A stretch of 64,000 bases of DNA from Gammaproteobacteria bacterium (GTDB lineage Bacteria > Pseudomonadota > Gammaproteobacteria > Arenicellales > UBA868), in NCBI GenBank assembly GCA_022451485.1, contig JAKUQS010000011.1:31963-95962 (forward strand), given 5' to 3'. Under the pieces are notes generated by a model. That model ran no database searches, was not told the origin of the DNA, and saw only the letters and a list, made by a program, of their open reading frames with translations. The first letter of the stretch is position 1, and every line of letters starts with the position of its first letter. This document shows positions 31,372 to 41,530 of this stretch, one piece after another. Both the position numbers and the translations under genes were made by a program.

Positions 31372-34032
31372 ATGATGAATTCGTTTGGCACGGCATCAAC
31401 TTTGGAAGTAGGTGCTGAAACCTACCACATTCATGATCTTACGCGCTTGGGCGCGAGCTTTGATGTTGAAAGTCTACCGTACGCACTAAAAATCCTTTTG
31501 GAAAACCAGCTTCGCACAGAAGACGGGATCAATATACAGGCCGAGGAGATTGAGAGTTTAGCGTCATGGGTACCTGAGAAATCTAGTGGAGATGTTTTGT
31601 TCTCACCAGCACGGGTTTTGTTGCAAGACTTTACCGGAGTTCCAGCTGTAGTCGATTTGGCAGTGATGCGTGAGGCGATGGAGTCACTGGGCGGCGATGT
31701 AGACCGGATCAATCCGCTGTCCCCCGCTGATCTTGTAATTGACCATTCAGTGATGGTCGATTTCTTTGGATCTTCGAATGCTTTCGAGAAGAATACCGAA
31801 CGAGAGTATGCCCGTAACGGCGAACGATACGAGTTTCTCCGTTGGGGGCAACAGGCGTTTAACGACTTCCGTGTGGTTCCTCCGTCCACGGGTATTGTTC
31901 ACCAGGTCAATATTGAGTATCTGGCAAGTGGTGTCTTCAGCACGATCCGTGACGGTGTCAATTGGGCATATCCAGACACTGTCGTGGGGCTTGATTCCCA
32001 TACGACCATGGTGAATGGCCTAGGCGTGTTGGGATGGGGGGTCGGAGGTATCGAGGCGGAAGCTGCGATGCTAGGTCAACCGATAACTATGCTAGTGCCT
32101 GATGTCGTTGGATTTGAATTGATCGGGCGGTTGCCTGAGGGAGCAACGGCAACTGATCTGGTGTTAACCGTAGTGGAAAAACTTCGCGCATACGGTGTTG
32201 TGGGGAAGTTTGTTGAATTTTTTGGCCATGGACTCGATTACTTATCATTGGCTGACCGTGCGACGATTGCGAATATGGCACCAGAGTATGGTGCCACCTG
32301 CGGTCTTTTCCCTATTGACCGGGAGACGATCAACTATCTTCGTTTGACGGGTCGAAGTGAATCCCAAGTGGCGTTGGTTGAGGCTTATACACGCCGCCAG
32401 GGGCTTTTTCGTGATTCAGATTCCGTAGTGCCTCGGTACTCGGCGACGTTAGCACTGGATCTCAATACGGTGGTTCCCAGTATTGCGGGGCCGAAGCGAC
32501 CACAGGATCGAATAGATCTCTCCGCTGCCAAGCCCACTATCAAAGCCGCGCGCCGAGATCTTCGCGGAGAAAAATCGGTGTCTTCGAAGGAAGTTGTCAT
32601 CGACGGTCAGTCGGTTGAACTCACAGATGGTGATGTCGTGATTGCGGCGATTACCAGCTGCACCAATACATCTAATCCTGGCGTCATCATGGCGGCAGGT
32701 CTGTTGGCGAAGAAGGCGGTTTCCCGGGGGTTACGGGCCAAACCATGGGTCAAAACGTCTCTGGCGCCAGGATCAAAAGTTGTTACAGGGTACCTTGAGG
32801 AAGCCAATTTGCTTCACGACCTTGAAACGATTGGCTTCAGCATAGTGGGTTATGGTTGTACTACATGTATCGGAAACTCGGGACCTTTGTTGGATGTGGT
32901 GAGTCAGGCGATCGACGAAGCTGACCTGATCGCCTCTTCTGTCCTTTCAGGCAATCGAAATTTTGAGGGTAGAGTGCATCCAGAAGTCCGTATGAACTTT
33001 CTTGCATCACCGCCGCTGGTAGTGGCGTATGCGATAGCCGGAACCACGGATATTGATTTTGACGCAGAGCCGCTGGGTAAGGACAACGCGGGTGCCGCTG
33101 TGTTCCTGAGAGATTTATGGCCCAGTCAGGCCGAGGTCAATGCTGCAATCGACCAAGCGGTGACTCAGAATTTGTTTCAGAGCCGCTATTCGAACGTGTT
33201 GAATGGCGATGAATACTGGTCGAAGGTCAACGCCAGTGAGTCCACTCTGTTTGATTGGGATGCCTCATCCACTTATGTTCAAAGGCCCCCTTATTTCGAT
33301 GGTATGACCCGAATTCCCCAAGACCTCGAACCGATATCGGGTGCGCGTGTGCTTGCGATGTTAGGTGACAGCATCACCACCGATCATATCTCACCGGCTG
33401 GGGGCATTGCCGCGGATAGTCCGGCTGCGGATTACCTGAAGGACAAGGGTGTTGCCCAACCTGATTTTAATTCATATGGATCGCGACGTGGTAATCATGA
33501 AGTCATGATGCGCGGCACCTTTGCCAATGTGCGGCTGAGAAACGAGCTGGCTGTTGGCACTGAGGGTGGATGGACCCGCCATTATCCGAGCGGAGACACG
33601 ATGTCTATCTATGATGCCGCTATGCGCTATGCCCAGAACAAGACGCCATTAATGGTGATTGGCGGTAAAGAATATGGTTCGGGCTCTTCTCGCGATTGGG
33701 CAGCGAAGGGACCGTACCTACTCGGTGTTCGGACTGTTTTGGTCGAAAGTTACGAGCGAATTCACCGATCTAATCTGTTAATGATGGGGATTTTGCCTCT
33801 CGAGTTTTGTGACGGCGCATCGAGATTAACGTTAGGGCTGACAGGGCAAGAGACATACGATCTACACGGCCTGGAAAGAGATGCCGATCAGGTTACGGTG
33901 AGAGTCACAGACGATGACAATCAGATAAAAGAGTTTCTAGCGACAGTCAGGATCGACACGCCTCGCGAGTGGGATTATTTCCTTAACGGCGGCATTCTGC
34001 CTTACGTGGTTCGGCAATTGCTCGAGGACTGA
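31372..34032 (+). CDS. acnA: Aconitate hydratase A
   Basis: 886-residue iron-sulfur enzyme interconverting citrate and isocitrate in the TCA cycle. The cluster cysteines are in [19 protein letters not shown] and [14 protein letters not shown]. Substrate-binding segments [15 protein letters not shown] and [17 protein letters not shown] are intact, and the swivel domain begins near [14 protein letters not shown]. The length is normal for the AcnA/IRP group. AGGTGA lies seven bases before the first of two ATG codons. It converges with an EamA gene, 16 bases apart. An alternative role as 2-methylisocitrate dehydratase (AcnD) is not supported because no prp genes are near. Confidence 0.95.
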   Translation: MMNSFGTASTLEVGAETYHIHDLTRLGASFDVESLPYALKILLENQLRTEDGINIQAEEIESLASWVPEKSSGDVLFSPARVLLQDFTGVPAVVDLAVMREAMESLGGDVDRINPLSPADLVIDHSVMVDFFGSSNAFEKNTEREYARNGERYEFLRWGQQAFNDFRVVPPSTGIVHQVNIEYLASGVFSTIRDGVNWAYPDTVVGLDSHTTMVNGLGVLGWGVGGIEAEAAMLGQPITMLVPDVVGFELIGRLPEGATATDLVLTVVEKLRAYGVVGKFVEFFGHGLDYLSLADRATIANMAPEYGATCGLFPIDRETINYLRLTGRSESQVALVEAYTRRQGLFRDSDSVVPRYSATLALDLNTVVPSIAGPKRPQDRIDLSAAKPTIKAARRDLRGEKSVSSKEVVIDGQSVELTDGDVVIAAITSCTNTSNPGVIMAAGLLAKKAVSRGLRAKPWVKTSLAPGSKVVTGYLEEANLLHDLETIGFSIVGYGCTTCIGNSGPLLDVVSQAIDEADLIASSVLSGNRNFEGRVHPEVRMNFLASPPLVVAYAIAGTTDIDFDAEPLGKDNAGAAVFLRDLWPSQAEVNAAIDQAVTQNLFQSRYSNVLNGDEYWSKVNASESTLFDWDASSTYVQRPPYFDGMTRIPQDLEPISGARVLAMLGDSITTDHISPAGGIAADSPAADYLKDKGVAQPDFNSYGSRRGNHEVMMRGTFANVRLRNELAVGTEGGWTRHYPSGDTMSIYDAAMRYAQNKTPLMVIGGKEYGSGSSRDWAAKGPYLLGVRTVLVESYERIHRSNLLMMGILPLEFCDGASRLTLGLTGQETYDLHGLERDADQVTVRVTDDDNQIKEFLATVRIDTPREWDYFLNGGILPYVVRQLLED

Positions 34033-34048
34033 TGTGAGCTCAGCTTTG

Positions 34049-34945
34049 TTATCGGGCTAGGGTAACAATGCTAATGCCACTAAGTACTAGAACAAGCGCA
34101 GAGATCAGTTGCCAATTCAATGCCTCACCCAGAAAGACGACGCCCAGAAAAGCACCAACCAGAGGGATGAGATAGTTCACCTGAGAAAAGATCGTGGCGC
34201 CGACTCGACTGATGAGATGAAAGAAAAGCAGTATCCCAACCGCTGAAGGCAGTAGACCGAGGAGGACTGTCGCACTCACCCCCATAAGGTCTGGCGTCAG
34301 TGACCAGGGGCGATCATAAACCAGTGCGAGTGGAAGTACCCAGAGAAACCCCATCATGGAAGATCCAGTGGCCATGATTAGGCCAGGGTGAGCCACCCGC
34401 AGACGGGTAAACGTTGTTGTAATCGCATAAGCCGCTGCCGCGCATAGCATGGCAATTTGGGCTGTTACCGATGAATCAAAGCCACTAATTGCATCGATTC
34501 CTACGAGGACGAGTAAGCCACCGAAGCCGACGAAGATACCGATCGCTTTGCGCCATCCGAACGGCTCATCGGGGATAAAGAAATGCGCGAGCAACGCTGT
34601 CGTGATTGGCATAATGCCCATCAGAACCGCCGCGAGTCCGCTCGGGATGTGAATTTCACCCCAGTTGATGAGCGTGAATGGCAAGGCGCTGCCAAACAAG
34701 CCGATGAAGGCAAATAGAGCGAGAGACTTACGGTCTAGCGGTAACTGCTGGCCCCGCAAGATGAGTACGACGAATAATGCCATGGTCGCGACCCCCATGC
34801 GGCCCATGGTTAATGTGTAGGGCGGGATGGTGACAATGGCAATCTTGATCAACAGAAACGCCGATCCCCACAGTAATCCGGTGAGCGCAATGAGGCAGTA
34901 ATCTGACCACGCGACCTTGCCGGGCATAGATATGTTGTTCATCAC
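34049..34945 (-). CDS. EamA/DMT-family transporter
   Basis: 298-residue inner-membrane protein with ten predicted helices in two EamA repeats. It begins with LIALTGLLWGSAFLLIKIAI, the characteristic first helix with the WG motif, and the second repeat has ATIFSQVNYLIPLVGAFLGVVFLGE. Its substrate is unknown; it differs clearly from the EamA protein at 17911-18822. It converges with acnA. The unrelated gene upstream on the same strand is 44 bases away and could be cotranscribed. Confidence 0.88.
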   Translation of the reverse strand: MMNNISMPGKVAWSDYCLIALTGLLWGSAFLLIKIAIVTIPPYTLTMGRMGVATMALFVVLILRGQQLPLDRKSLALFAFIGLFGSALPFTLINWGEIHIPSGLAAVLMGIMPITTALLAHFFIPDEPFGWRKAIGIFVGFGGLLVLVGIDAISGFDSSVTAQIAMLCAAAAYAITTTFTRLRVAHPGLIMATGSSMMGFLWVLPLALVYDRPWSLTPDLMGVSATVLLGLLPSAVGILLFFHLISRVGATIFSQVNYLIPLVGAFLGVVFLGEALNWQLISALVLVLSGISIVTLAR

Positions 34946-34989
34946 CTCGTCAGCTCAGAAGGGATGATGGAAACGATTCGAGAATAGCG

Positions 34990-35940
34990 TTAAGCCTTAG
35001 CCACGATATTGGTAGATGACTTAATTGAGGCGGCAAACGCACGGAGTGCCTCGAGATAACGCTGCGAACTGATTGGCATGGGTACGCGAATAGCGGCGAT
35101 GTCTCGCAATAAGTTTCTCCCTTCACGCAAGAGAAGACAACCTTCGGTGATCTGGTCGGCGCTCAGGGAGTTCTTCCTATCAGCGATGTTAGGCTCAAAG
35201 CGACTGATCTTTTCGCCTAAAGAGACAAATTCAGGCCAATTCTGGAAGAAGTCCAGATCACTTTTCATGATTTCTGTTTCTTCGCAGGCAGCGCGTGCAT
35301 AGTCCCAGACAATTTTTTCAACACGATCGAATGCTTCTTGTCCAGCAAAGGTGTTGACTATTGCTTCCGCAATTCCATCAATCGCACGCATCGTCTGTGC
35401 AATTTTTATATAGCGACTGGCATAGTAGTCTTCTATCGATAAGGTAAAAACCTTAAATGGTTCACCCCATAATTCGTCTACACCATCATGGCCACTGGTA
35501 TGTTTGACATATTTTCCAAGTTCTAGTGCTTCCTCAAAAGATGCACTACATGCGCGCATAAGCTCGTTGTTGGGACTGACATCAACCCCTTTTTCTTCGA
35601 GATCAACAATGCTGGTAAAGATATCAGTCGCCCGGTTAAAAAGGGCGCCAGCCAGCATCGCAGCGTTGACCCGCTTTCGATCCAGATCAACTTCATCATT
35701 CCAGGCTTTTCGGGCAGCATCTACTTTGCTGCCGGGGGTGTTAATCCCAGACTCGGTATGATGAAAGGTGCGACGGGTTAATTGATCGATTAGCGTTTTT
35801 TTGTTGGCCAGTGTTTCCGCGGGCGGAGGGTAGTAACGAATCCAGTATTGATCGTAGTAGACGTGGGCTTTGCCGTTAATATCTTTGCGGGCGCCATTTC
35901 GAATCTTTCGGATCGCCGTGTTTCCGTCAGCTTCTGCCAT
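34990..35940 (-). CDS. Conserved-looking hypothetical protein, soluble, helical
   Basis: 316-residue protein that I do not recognise. It lacks a signal peptide, membrane segments and cysteine-rich motifs apart from isolated cysteines. The sequence is charged and probably mostly alpha-helical. It starts with a basic segment, then a Tyr/Pro-rich stretch YYDQYWIRYYPPPAETLANK, followed by helices rich in Glu and Ala. Coding appears genuine: it is long, has no frame breaks and has balanced amino-acid composition. It shares its strand with the EamA gene that follows. No domain-based function can be assigned. Confidence 0.65.
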   Translation of the reverse strand: MAEADGNTAIRKIRNGARKDINGKAHVYYDQYWIRYYPPPAETLANKKTLIDQLTRRTFHHTESGINTPGSKVDAARKAWNDEVDLDRKRVNAAMLAGALFNRATDIFTSIVDLEEKGVDVSPNNELMRACSASFEEALELGKYVKHTSGHDGVDELWGEPFKVFTLSIEDYYASRYIKIAQTMRAIDGIAEAIVNTFAGQEAFDRVEKIVWDYARAACEETEIMKSDLDFFQNWPEFVSLGEKISRFEPNIADRKNSLSADQITEGCLLLREGRNLLRDIAAIRVPMPISSQRYLEALRAFAASIKSSTNIVAKA

Positions 35941-36140
35941 TGTTATTAAATGAGGTTAACCGAACTCGCGCTGGCGGAATGTATACAAAGCGGTGTTATC
36001 GAGAATCATTGCATTGCGATCCAATTCAAACAGGCACATATCATCAGCACTATAGATATTGCGCAATTCTACGCCGGCATGGGTCAAACATGAAGCGTGT
36101 TACTCATTCAACGTGATGACGTATGAATGCCGGCCAGTAG

Positions 36141-38159
36141 TTACTGGGCTTGCCCGGGTCGTCCGCTGGCTGTCGCGGTGATGTGGCTCTCGAAAAAGAT
36201 AGGGCGGAGTTCATCATCCGATTTTACTGTATTGTCATTCCTTGAAACCTGCACTTCGATTTGTTCAGCACCTGCAGCGCGGGCACGCATTTCTGCCATT
36301 CGCCGGACTATTTTTTCAGCGTATTCTGTAGCTGCCTCAAAATCTGTGTAATCACTGGTACCAGTGTGGTCGTGAACTCGGAATAGGCCCTGGATTGGTT
36401 GGGTGATAGCAACTCGTTCACGTTGAACAACACTGCCGACGATAGCGCCGATAGCGTTGGTAACGGCCGCGTGTTCGGGGATTTTCAGTTCAAGACCAAG
36501 AACAGTCGCTACTTGTGGGTAATAACTGGAGGCGGGAGCACCTACTGAAATCAGAGAAACTGTCTCATCGTATGTTAATGAAAGCAACGAACTGGAGGGG
36601 TGGTCCTGGCGGCGATGGATCCATTCGATGACCAGTTGATTAAGTGCCGTAAGTTCTGATTTGCTGCTGTTGGGATGGGCACATTCCAGACTGGCCCTCA
36701 TGATTGCTTGGACAATCGAGCTGATGACTTTTTCATGTACGACGCGGGCAATTTCGCATGGATCATCAGAGGATCGCCGCCCCCAGCCGTAAACTTGACG
36801 CATTTGTCGCTGCCATATTGTCGTTGCCAGTTGAGCCGCTTCAGTAGACCAGTGATTCATCAATCCGAGCACGTGCGCGGCATCGGAAGGTGTATAGCCA
36901 CTGTAAAGCGCCAGTCCTCTGCGCACCAATTCGGCAATGGATCGGGTCAGTGGTCGGTCACTCATTGCCTTCAGCGAAAGATCAACGGGTCCCTCGGACA
37001 ATATTTCCCAAGCCTGTTTTTCCGCTGCGGGAAGACTGTCATATTGGGCTTGGGTCGCAAAAAGCGGAACTGCAAAACGGTTGCTCCGGGCACTGGGTGT
37101 CGTTTTGGTTTGCGTGATCAGAGCAGACATCAGTTGTGGATGGCGATCAACCAGAAGGCTCATCGGAATGACTCGACGTGGACCAATGGCAAGCCCGGCT
37201 CCGCCACTGAAGCCAACTTCGCTGTCGCCACCTAAGCCAATCGATAGGACGCGGACCGATTCAACCATAGGCTGCCAAGCGCCAACCTGCGTCGCATCCT
37301 GACTGAGAACAGCACGGCCATTGGCGATGATAGCGATATCAGTAGTTGTGCCTCCCATGTCCGCGACAATTGCGTTGTTGCAATGTGTGTAATGCAATGC
37401 GCCGACGACACTTGCCGCTGGACCAGAAAGGATTGTTTCGATGGGTCGTTCGAGGGCAAGTTTTGCTTGGATAAGCGATCCATCGCCTTTGACCACCATG
37501 AGCGGTGCGTTGATGTTATGTTCATTTAGTGTTTGCTGAACTGACCGGATCAGTCGATCAATGTAAGAAACAAGCGTCGCATTAAATGCAACAGTAATTG
37601 CTCGTCGAGGTGCGTCTAGGGCGTCCGCAAGTTCGTGGCCACAGGTCACTGGAAGATCAGTTTCCGAAAGGACAAGTTCGCGAAGTGCGATTTCGTGTGC
37701 AGGGTTGCGTACGCTAAACATTCCCGAAATACCGAAGGCGGTGACTTGATCCCGGTGGCGTCGAATTACTTCCTTGGCAGTCGCCAAGTCCAGTGGCTCG
37801 ATCTCATTGCCGGCCGCGTCGTGTGCACCAGCCAACAGGACGCACTGACCGCCAGCCACCAAGTCATGCAGTCGCGCGCGATGCACTTGCGTTTCGGTGT
37901 AGCCTGCAAGCAGCAGGCATGCCGGTGTTCCACGACCCTCGACCACCGCATTGGTTCCAAGTGTTGTCGACAGAGATACCAAACGAGTGTCCCTAAGTCG
38001 CACTTGTGGGAGTGTGTCCAACACATGACGGATACTGCTGACCAAGTCCTGGTGGTTGGTTAGAACTTTGGCACTTGCTTCGACTTGATCAGCACCATCA
38101 ATAAGGACAGCATCTGTATAAGTGCCGCCTGTATCAATGCCAAGACGCAGGCTTTGCAT
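36141..38159 (-). CDS. Hydantoinase/oxoprolinase subunit A-like protein (HyuA)
   Basis: 672-residue protein with the HyuA actin-like ATPase fold. The N-terminal phosphate loop is RLGIDTGGTYTDAVLID. The central VADMGGTTTDIAII loop binds the second phosphate, and VLSGPAASVVGALH is also typical. Members hydrolyse ATP to open cyclic amides such as hydantoins or 5-oxoproline, or carboxylate ketones, nearly always with a HyuB partner. No hyuB is present on either side, so the protein is either one of the single-gene forms or draws its partner from elsewhere. A hydroxyacyl-CoA dehydrogenase gene lies upstream on the same strand. The substrate cannot be predicted. Confidence 0.85.
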   Translation of the reverse strand: MQSLRLGIDTGGTYTDAVLIDGADQVEASAKVLTNHQDLVSSIRHVLDTLPQVRLRDTRLVSLSTTLGTNAVVEGRGTPACLLLAGYTETQVHRARLHDLVAGGQCVLLAGAHDAAGNEIEPLDLATAKEVIRRHRDQVTAFGISGMFSVRNPAHEIALRELVLSETDLPVTCGHELADALDAPRRAITVAFNATLVSYIDRLIRSVQQTLNEHNINAPLMVVKGDGSLIQAKLALERPIETILSGPAASVVGALHYTHCNNAIVADMGGTTTDIAIIANGRAVLSQDATQVGAWQPMVESVRVLSIGLGGDSEVGFSGGAGLAIGPRRVIPMSLLVDRHPQLMSALITQTKTTPSARSNRFAVPLFATQAQYDSLPAAEKQAWEILSEGPVDLSLKAMSDRPLTRSIAELVRRGLALYSGYTPSDAAHVLGLMNHWSTEAAQLATTIWQRQMRQVYGWGRRSSDDPCEIARVVHEKVISSIVQAIMRASLECAHPNSSKSELTALNQLVIEWIHRRQDHPSSSLLSLTYDETVSLISVGAPASSYYPQVATVLGLELKIPEHAAVTNAIGAIVGSVVQRERVAITQPIQGLFRVHDHTGTSDYTDFEAATEYAEKIVRRMAEMRARAAGAEQIEVQVSRNDNTVKSDDELRPIFFESHITATASGRPGQAQ

Positions 38160-38250
38160 CAGATAGAGTCCGCCTGGTCCGTGGTCGAAAAATAATCAGC
38201 ACACGTCCATGTTAGGTGCATAGAGCTGTTCTTTTTTTTCCACTGGAGCG

Positions 38251-39105
38251 TCATTTATTGTAATTGAAAAAGCCACGACCACTTTTTCGACCAAGGTACC
38301 CCGCATTGACCATTTTTTTGAGTAAAGGGCACGGCCTAAATTTGGAGTCAGCAAAGTCATTGTGAAGAATTTCCATGACAAACAGACAGACGTCAACACC
38401 GATCATGTCTGCGAGTGCTAATGGGCCGATTGGGTGGTTAGCGCCAAGCTTCATCGCTGTATCGATTTCCTCGGCACTGGCGAGGCCTTCATGCAACACA
38501 AAAATTGCTTCATTGATCATAGGAACCAGCATGCGGTTAACGACAAATCCAGGACTATCCTGAACGCTGACGGGTTCTTTCCCGAGTTGCCGAGTCAGTG
38601 TGTCCATCTCGGTAAATGTTTCATCTGAGGTTTGTAAGGCGCGCACGATTTCAACGAGTTTCATTATTGGAACTGGATTGAAGAAGTGCAGACCAATAAC
38701 GCGGTCGGGCCGTCTCGTCGCGGCGGCTAAGCGGGTAATCGATAATGAAGACGTATTCGAGGCAAGAATCGCGTCTGATTTACACAGTTCGTCAAGCTGC
38801 CCAAATACTGCAATCTTAAGATCAATGTTTTCGGTGGCTGCTTCAATGACTACGTCGCACTCAGAAAGGTCTTCCAAGATGGTTGTCCCCTGAATTCGGG
38901 CAAGAGCCGAGGATTGATCATCGCTGCTGATTTTTTCGCGAGCAGCCAGACGTTCAAGACTTTTAGTAATACCCTTGATACCCGTAGCTACTTGTTTGTC
39001 CGAAATGTCTTGCATGGTCACGTCATATCCAGACAGCGCGCCCGCTTGTGCGATACCGCTGCCCATCGTTCCCGCACCGACGAGCCCAATTGTTGTAGTC
39101 GCCAT
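38251..39105 (-). CDS. 3-hydroxybutyryl-CoA dehydrogenase
   Basis: 284-residue NAD-dependent 3-hydroxyacyl-CoA dehydrogenase. The Rossmann motif is IGLVGAGTMGSGIAQ at the N-terminus. The catalytic region has ASNTSSLSITRLA and GLHFFNPVPIMKLVE with the active-site His, followed by DSPGFVVNRMLVP. The C-terminal dimerisation domain has NHPIGPLALADMIGVD and ends GRGFFNYNK. It is the single-domain form used in butyrate or poly-hydroxybutyrate metabolism or phenylacetate breakdown. No crotonase or thiolase gene is adjacent, so the exact pathway is open. Confidence 0.93.
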   Translation of the reverse strand: MATTTIGLVGAGTMGSGIAQAGALSGYDVTMQDISDKQVATGIKGITKSLERLAAREKISSDDQSSALARIQGTTILEDLSECDVVIEAATENIDLKIAVFGQLDELCKSDAILASNTSSLSITRLAAATRRPDRVIGLHFFNPVPIMKLVEIVRALQTSDETFTEMDTLTRQLGKEPVSVQDSPGFVVNRMLVPMINEAIFVLHEGLASAEEIDTAMKLGANHPIGPLALADMIGVDVCLFVMEILHNDFADSKFRPCPLLKKMVNAGYLGRKSGRGFFNYNK

Positions 39106-39238
39106 TTACGTTGTTTCTCCCGCTTGTTTGATGCCGTAAAGGGGAAGGCTACATGATCAACTCGGCGCCGCCAAACACTACTTTCTCTGGGACAGCTTGT
39201 CCGGTGTAGACTGTCTCCTGTATCACCGGACTGAAACT

Positions 39239-40378
39239 ATGACACCGATTAAGATGATTGAACGTCTAATTGCGTTCAATACCGTTTCCCGAGACAGCAA
39301 TCTGGAGTTGATTGAATTCGTAGAGGAATACCTTCATAGCCATGGTATTGACTCAACCCGTGTGCCGAATGATACCGGTGACAAATCAAATCTTTACGCA
39401 ACCGTGGGCCCACAGGAAGCTGGCGGTGTTGTGCTTTCAGGTCATACGGACGTTGTGCCAGTCGATGGTCAATCATGGGACACCGATCCATTTTGTATTA
39501 CGCCGAAAGAAGGGCGGCTTTATGGGCGTGGGACCTGTGATATGAAGGCGTTTATCGCGATTGGTTTGGCACTGGTGCCAGAGATGAGGCAACTGAACAA
39601 GCCTATACATTTTGCACTTTCTTATGATGAAGAAGTGGGATGTTTGGGTGCGCCGCGTATGGTGCGCCAGATGGCAGAGCGCCTACCACCACCGGCGGCG
39701 GTTATTATCGGTGAACCGACCAGCATGGGCGCTGTTAACGGTAACAAGGGGGTAGTTGCGCTCCGGACCACCGTGAGGGGTTACGAAACCCATTCCAGCC
39801 AGACCAACCGTGGAGTGAGTGCCGTGATGACAGCGGCTCGTTTGGTGACTTACTTGAATGATATGGCCAGCCGCCTTGCACAGGAAACCCCGTTGGATAA
39901 CGGCTTTGATCCGCATAGCACCTCGATCCATGTGGGAGTCATTTCTGGTGGCACCGCATTGAATATTGTGTCACGGCATTGTGAATTTGTGTGGGACATT
40001 CGTAATATTCCTGGTGATGATCCGGCTAAGTTGATTGGCGAATTTGAGCGTTACTGTCGAGATGAGATACTACCGAACATGCGCTCACGCCATGCTGACT
40101 GTTTTATCAAAACAGAAAATCTGTCTCAGGTGCCTGCATTGATACCGAGTGAGTCGCCGGCCCTCACATTGGTTCAATCGCTGTCGGGATCAAACGAGGT
40201 GCGACAGGTCGCTTATGGGACTGAAGGGGGACAGTTTCAGGAAGCGCAGTTTCCAACGGTAATTTGTGGCCCGGGCTCTATTGATCAGGCCCATCAGCCC
40301 AATGAATTTATAAGCGAAACGCAGGTTCAGGAGGGAGAAATCTTTGTCAGACGCCTGATCGAACGTCTATCGGCTTGA
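39239..40378 (+). CDS. argE: Acetylornithine deacetylase (ArgE-type M20 peptidase)
   Basis: 379-residue zinc amidohydrolase of the M20 family, probably releasing ornithine from N-acetylornithine in arginine synthesis. Metal and catalytic motifs are SGHTDVVPVDGQSWDTDPF, RGTCDMKAF, YDEEVGCLGAP and VIIGEPTS. The lid-domain segment TTVRGYETHSSQTNRGVSA is also ArgE-like. The frame is open from 39197, but the ATG at 39239 begins exactly at the conserved start MTPIKMIERLIAFNTVS. Some M20 relatives deacylate other substrates, so the specific activity is likely but unproven. It converges on a glycosyltransferase gene nine bases after its stop. Confidence 0.88.
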   Translation: MTPIKMIERLIAFNTVSRDSNLELIEFVEEYLHSHGIDSTRVPNDTGDKSNLYATVGPQEAGGVVLSGHTDVVPVDGQSWDTDPFCITPKEGRLYGRGTCDMKAFIAIGLALVPEMRQLNKPIHFALSYDEEVGCLGAPRMVRQMAERLPPPAAVIIGEPTSMGAVNGNKGVVALRTTVRGYETHSSQTNRGVSAVMTAARLVTYLNDMASRLAQETPLDNGFDPHSTSIHVGVISGGTALNIVSRHCEFVWDIRNIPGDDPAKLIGEFERYCRDEILPNMRSRHADCFIKTENLSQVPALIPSESPALTLVQSLSGSNEVRQVAYGTEGGQFQEAQFPTVICGPGSIDQAHQPNEFISETQVQEGEIFVRRLIERLSA

Positions 40379-40387
40379 GTTGGTTGA

Positions 40388-41473
40388 TTAGTGGTGTTGA
40401 AGCAGCGAGCTAATGGCATCGGCGGTTGGTTCTGCACCGTTATTCATCCCGGTGCGGTCTGCCTGCGGCAAGGACAATAGATCGGGTAACTGTTGCAGCC
40501 AGCAAGCGTGGGCATAGGTTTTCATATCAAGCTCCACGCCTGGCACGGTGTGGTTAAGAAACGTCACCAAAGCGGCCATTTCCGGATTGTTTTGTCGGCA
40601 GAAGTAGGCAAACCGGGTACCAGCATGGAATACCTCTGAAAGGGTGCTGTATCCGGCTTTGCCAATGACAAGATCAGCGCTATGAACGAGGTCTGGATGG
40701 AAGTACGTGCTCTGTGCCGGCAATATGTGGACATTGTGAGCGATGCGGTTGGCTGATTCGGCGCCTGCGACGAGAAAATAGTACGGGCCGGGTTGGTCTA
40801 TCAGATGCTGTAAATAGGGATGGTCGTGTGCGACTCCACCGAGGGTGATAAATATCAGATGCTTCTTGGCATCAATGCCCAATCGTTCCCGAGTTGTCTG
40901 TCTTTCTGTGCGTGGTTCTCGGCTCACAGGAGGTACTGTCAGAGCCCGCGAATCGGGACTGCAAACCGGCTGGGTCTGTATATGTAGGTCCGCCTGTGGG
41001 ATTAGCGGTGCCAGTATGTCGGCATAGTGACCGAGTATCGGCAGGCGCGGGCTAAGGGCATGATAAATCCAGTCCCACGTGAAATTTTCTACTAGCACAG
41101 ACGGTAGGCGCGCAATTTTGGCAACGGCAATTCCAAATACGGCGACATCGCAAAGGATTAGACGACAGCGTCGCTCATTCAAGCGTTTCGCTATCGTTTT
41201 GATCTGAATCTGATCGAATGGTAACAATCGATTCAGAGCATATGCGCTGCCTTGCAGATCGACATCGAATGGGTTGGTCTGCTTGAGACCTGGGTCACAG
41301 TCGAGATAATGATAGTCAAACTGGATGTGCGCGCTCTTAAAAAACCACTCAGGCACGGCCGTTAACAGGTCGAATTGGAGATTGGGAATTCGCTTTGATA
41401 AAGCTTCTGCTATTGCTGTCGCCCGTGCGGCATGGCCGAAGCCATGTGAGGAAATAAAGATAGCGATGCGCAA
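40388..41473 (-). CDS. GT-B glycosyltransferase-like protein (MurG/GT28-like)
   Basis: 361-residue cytosolic or peripheral membrane protein with GT-B features. The N-terminus RIAIFISSHGFGHAARATAIAEAL resembles MurG-type and DUF354-type enzymes. The C-terminal domain has the donor-site segment LVIGKAGYSTLSEVFHAGTRFAYFCR, typical of UDP-sugar users. An FITLGGVAHDHPYLQHL strand forms the start of the second Rossmann domain. The acceptor and sugar are unknown. It is placed between argE (convergent) and gshA (same strand, 57 bases), a grouping that gives no functional hint. Confidence 0.75.
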   Translation of the reverse strand: MRIAIFISSHGFGHAARATAIAEALSKRIPNLQFDLLTAVPEWFFKSAHIQFDYHYLDCDPGLKQTNPFDVDLQGSAYALNRLLPFDQIQIKTIAKRLNERRCRLILCDVAVFGIAVAKIARLPSVLVENFTWDWIYHALSPRLPILGHYADILAPLIPQADLHIQTQPVCSPDSRALTVPPVSREPRTERQTTRERLGIDAKKHLIFITLGGVAHDHPYLQHLIDQPGPYYFLVAGAESANRIAHNVHILPAQSTYFHPDLVHSADLVIGKAGYSTLSEVFHAGTRFAYFCRQNNPEMAALVTFLNHTVPGVELDMKTYAHACWLQQLPDLLSLPQADRTGMNNGAEPTADAISSLLQHH

Positions 41474-41530
41474 GTTATTGGCAGGTTAGTCGATTTTCTT
41501 CTTTACGCCGATATCTGGCGGAAACTCGGG

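Noticed and set aside
36073..36134. Inverted repeat GCCGGCAT / ATGCCGGC downstream of the HyuA gene
   Set aside because: The loop is 46 bases long and no T run follows, so function is not supported.
36675..37235. 186-codon frame antisense to the HyuA gene
   Set aside because: It lies wholly inside a well-supported gene and its translation resembles no protein.
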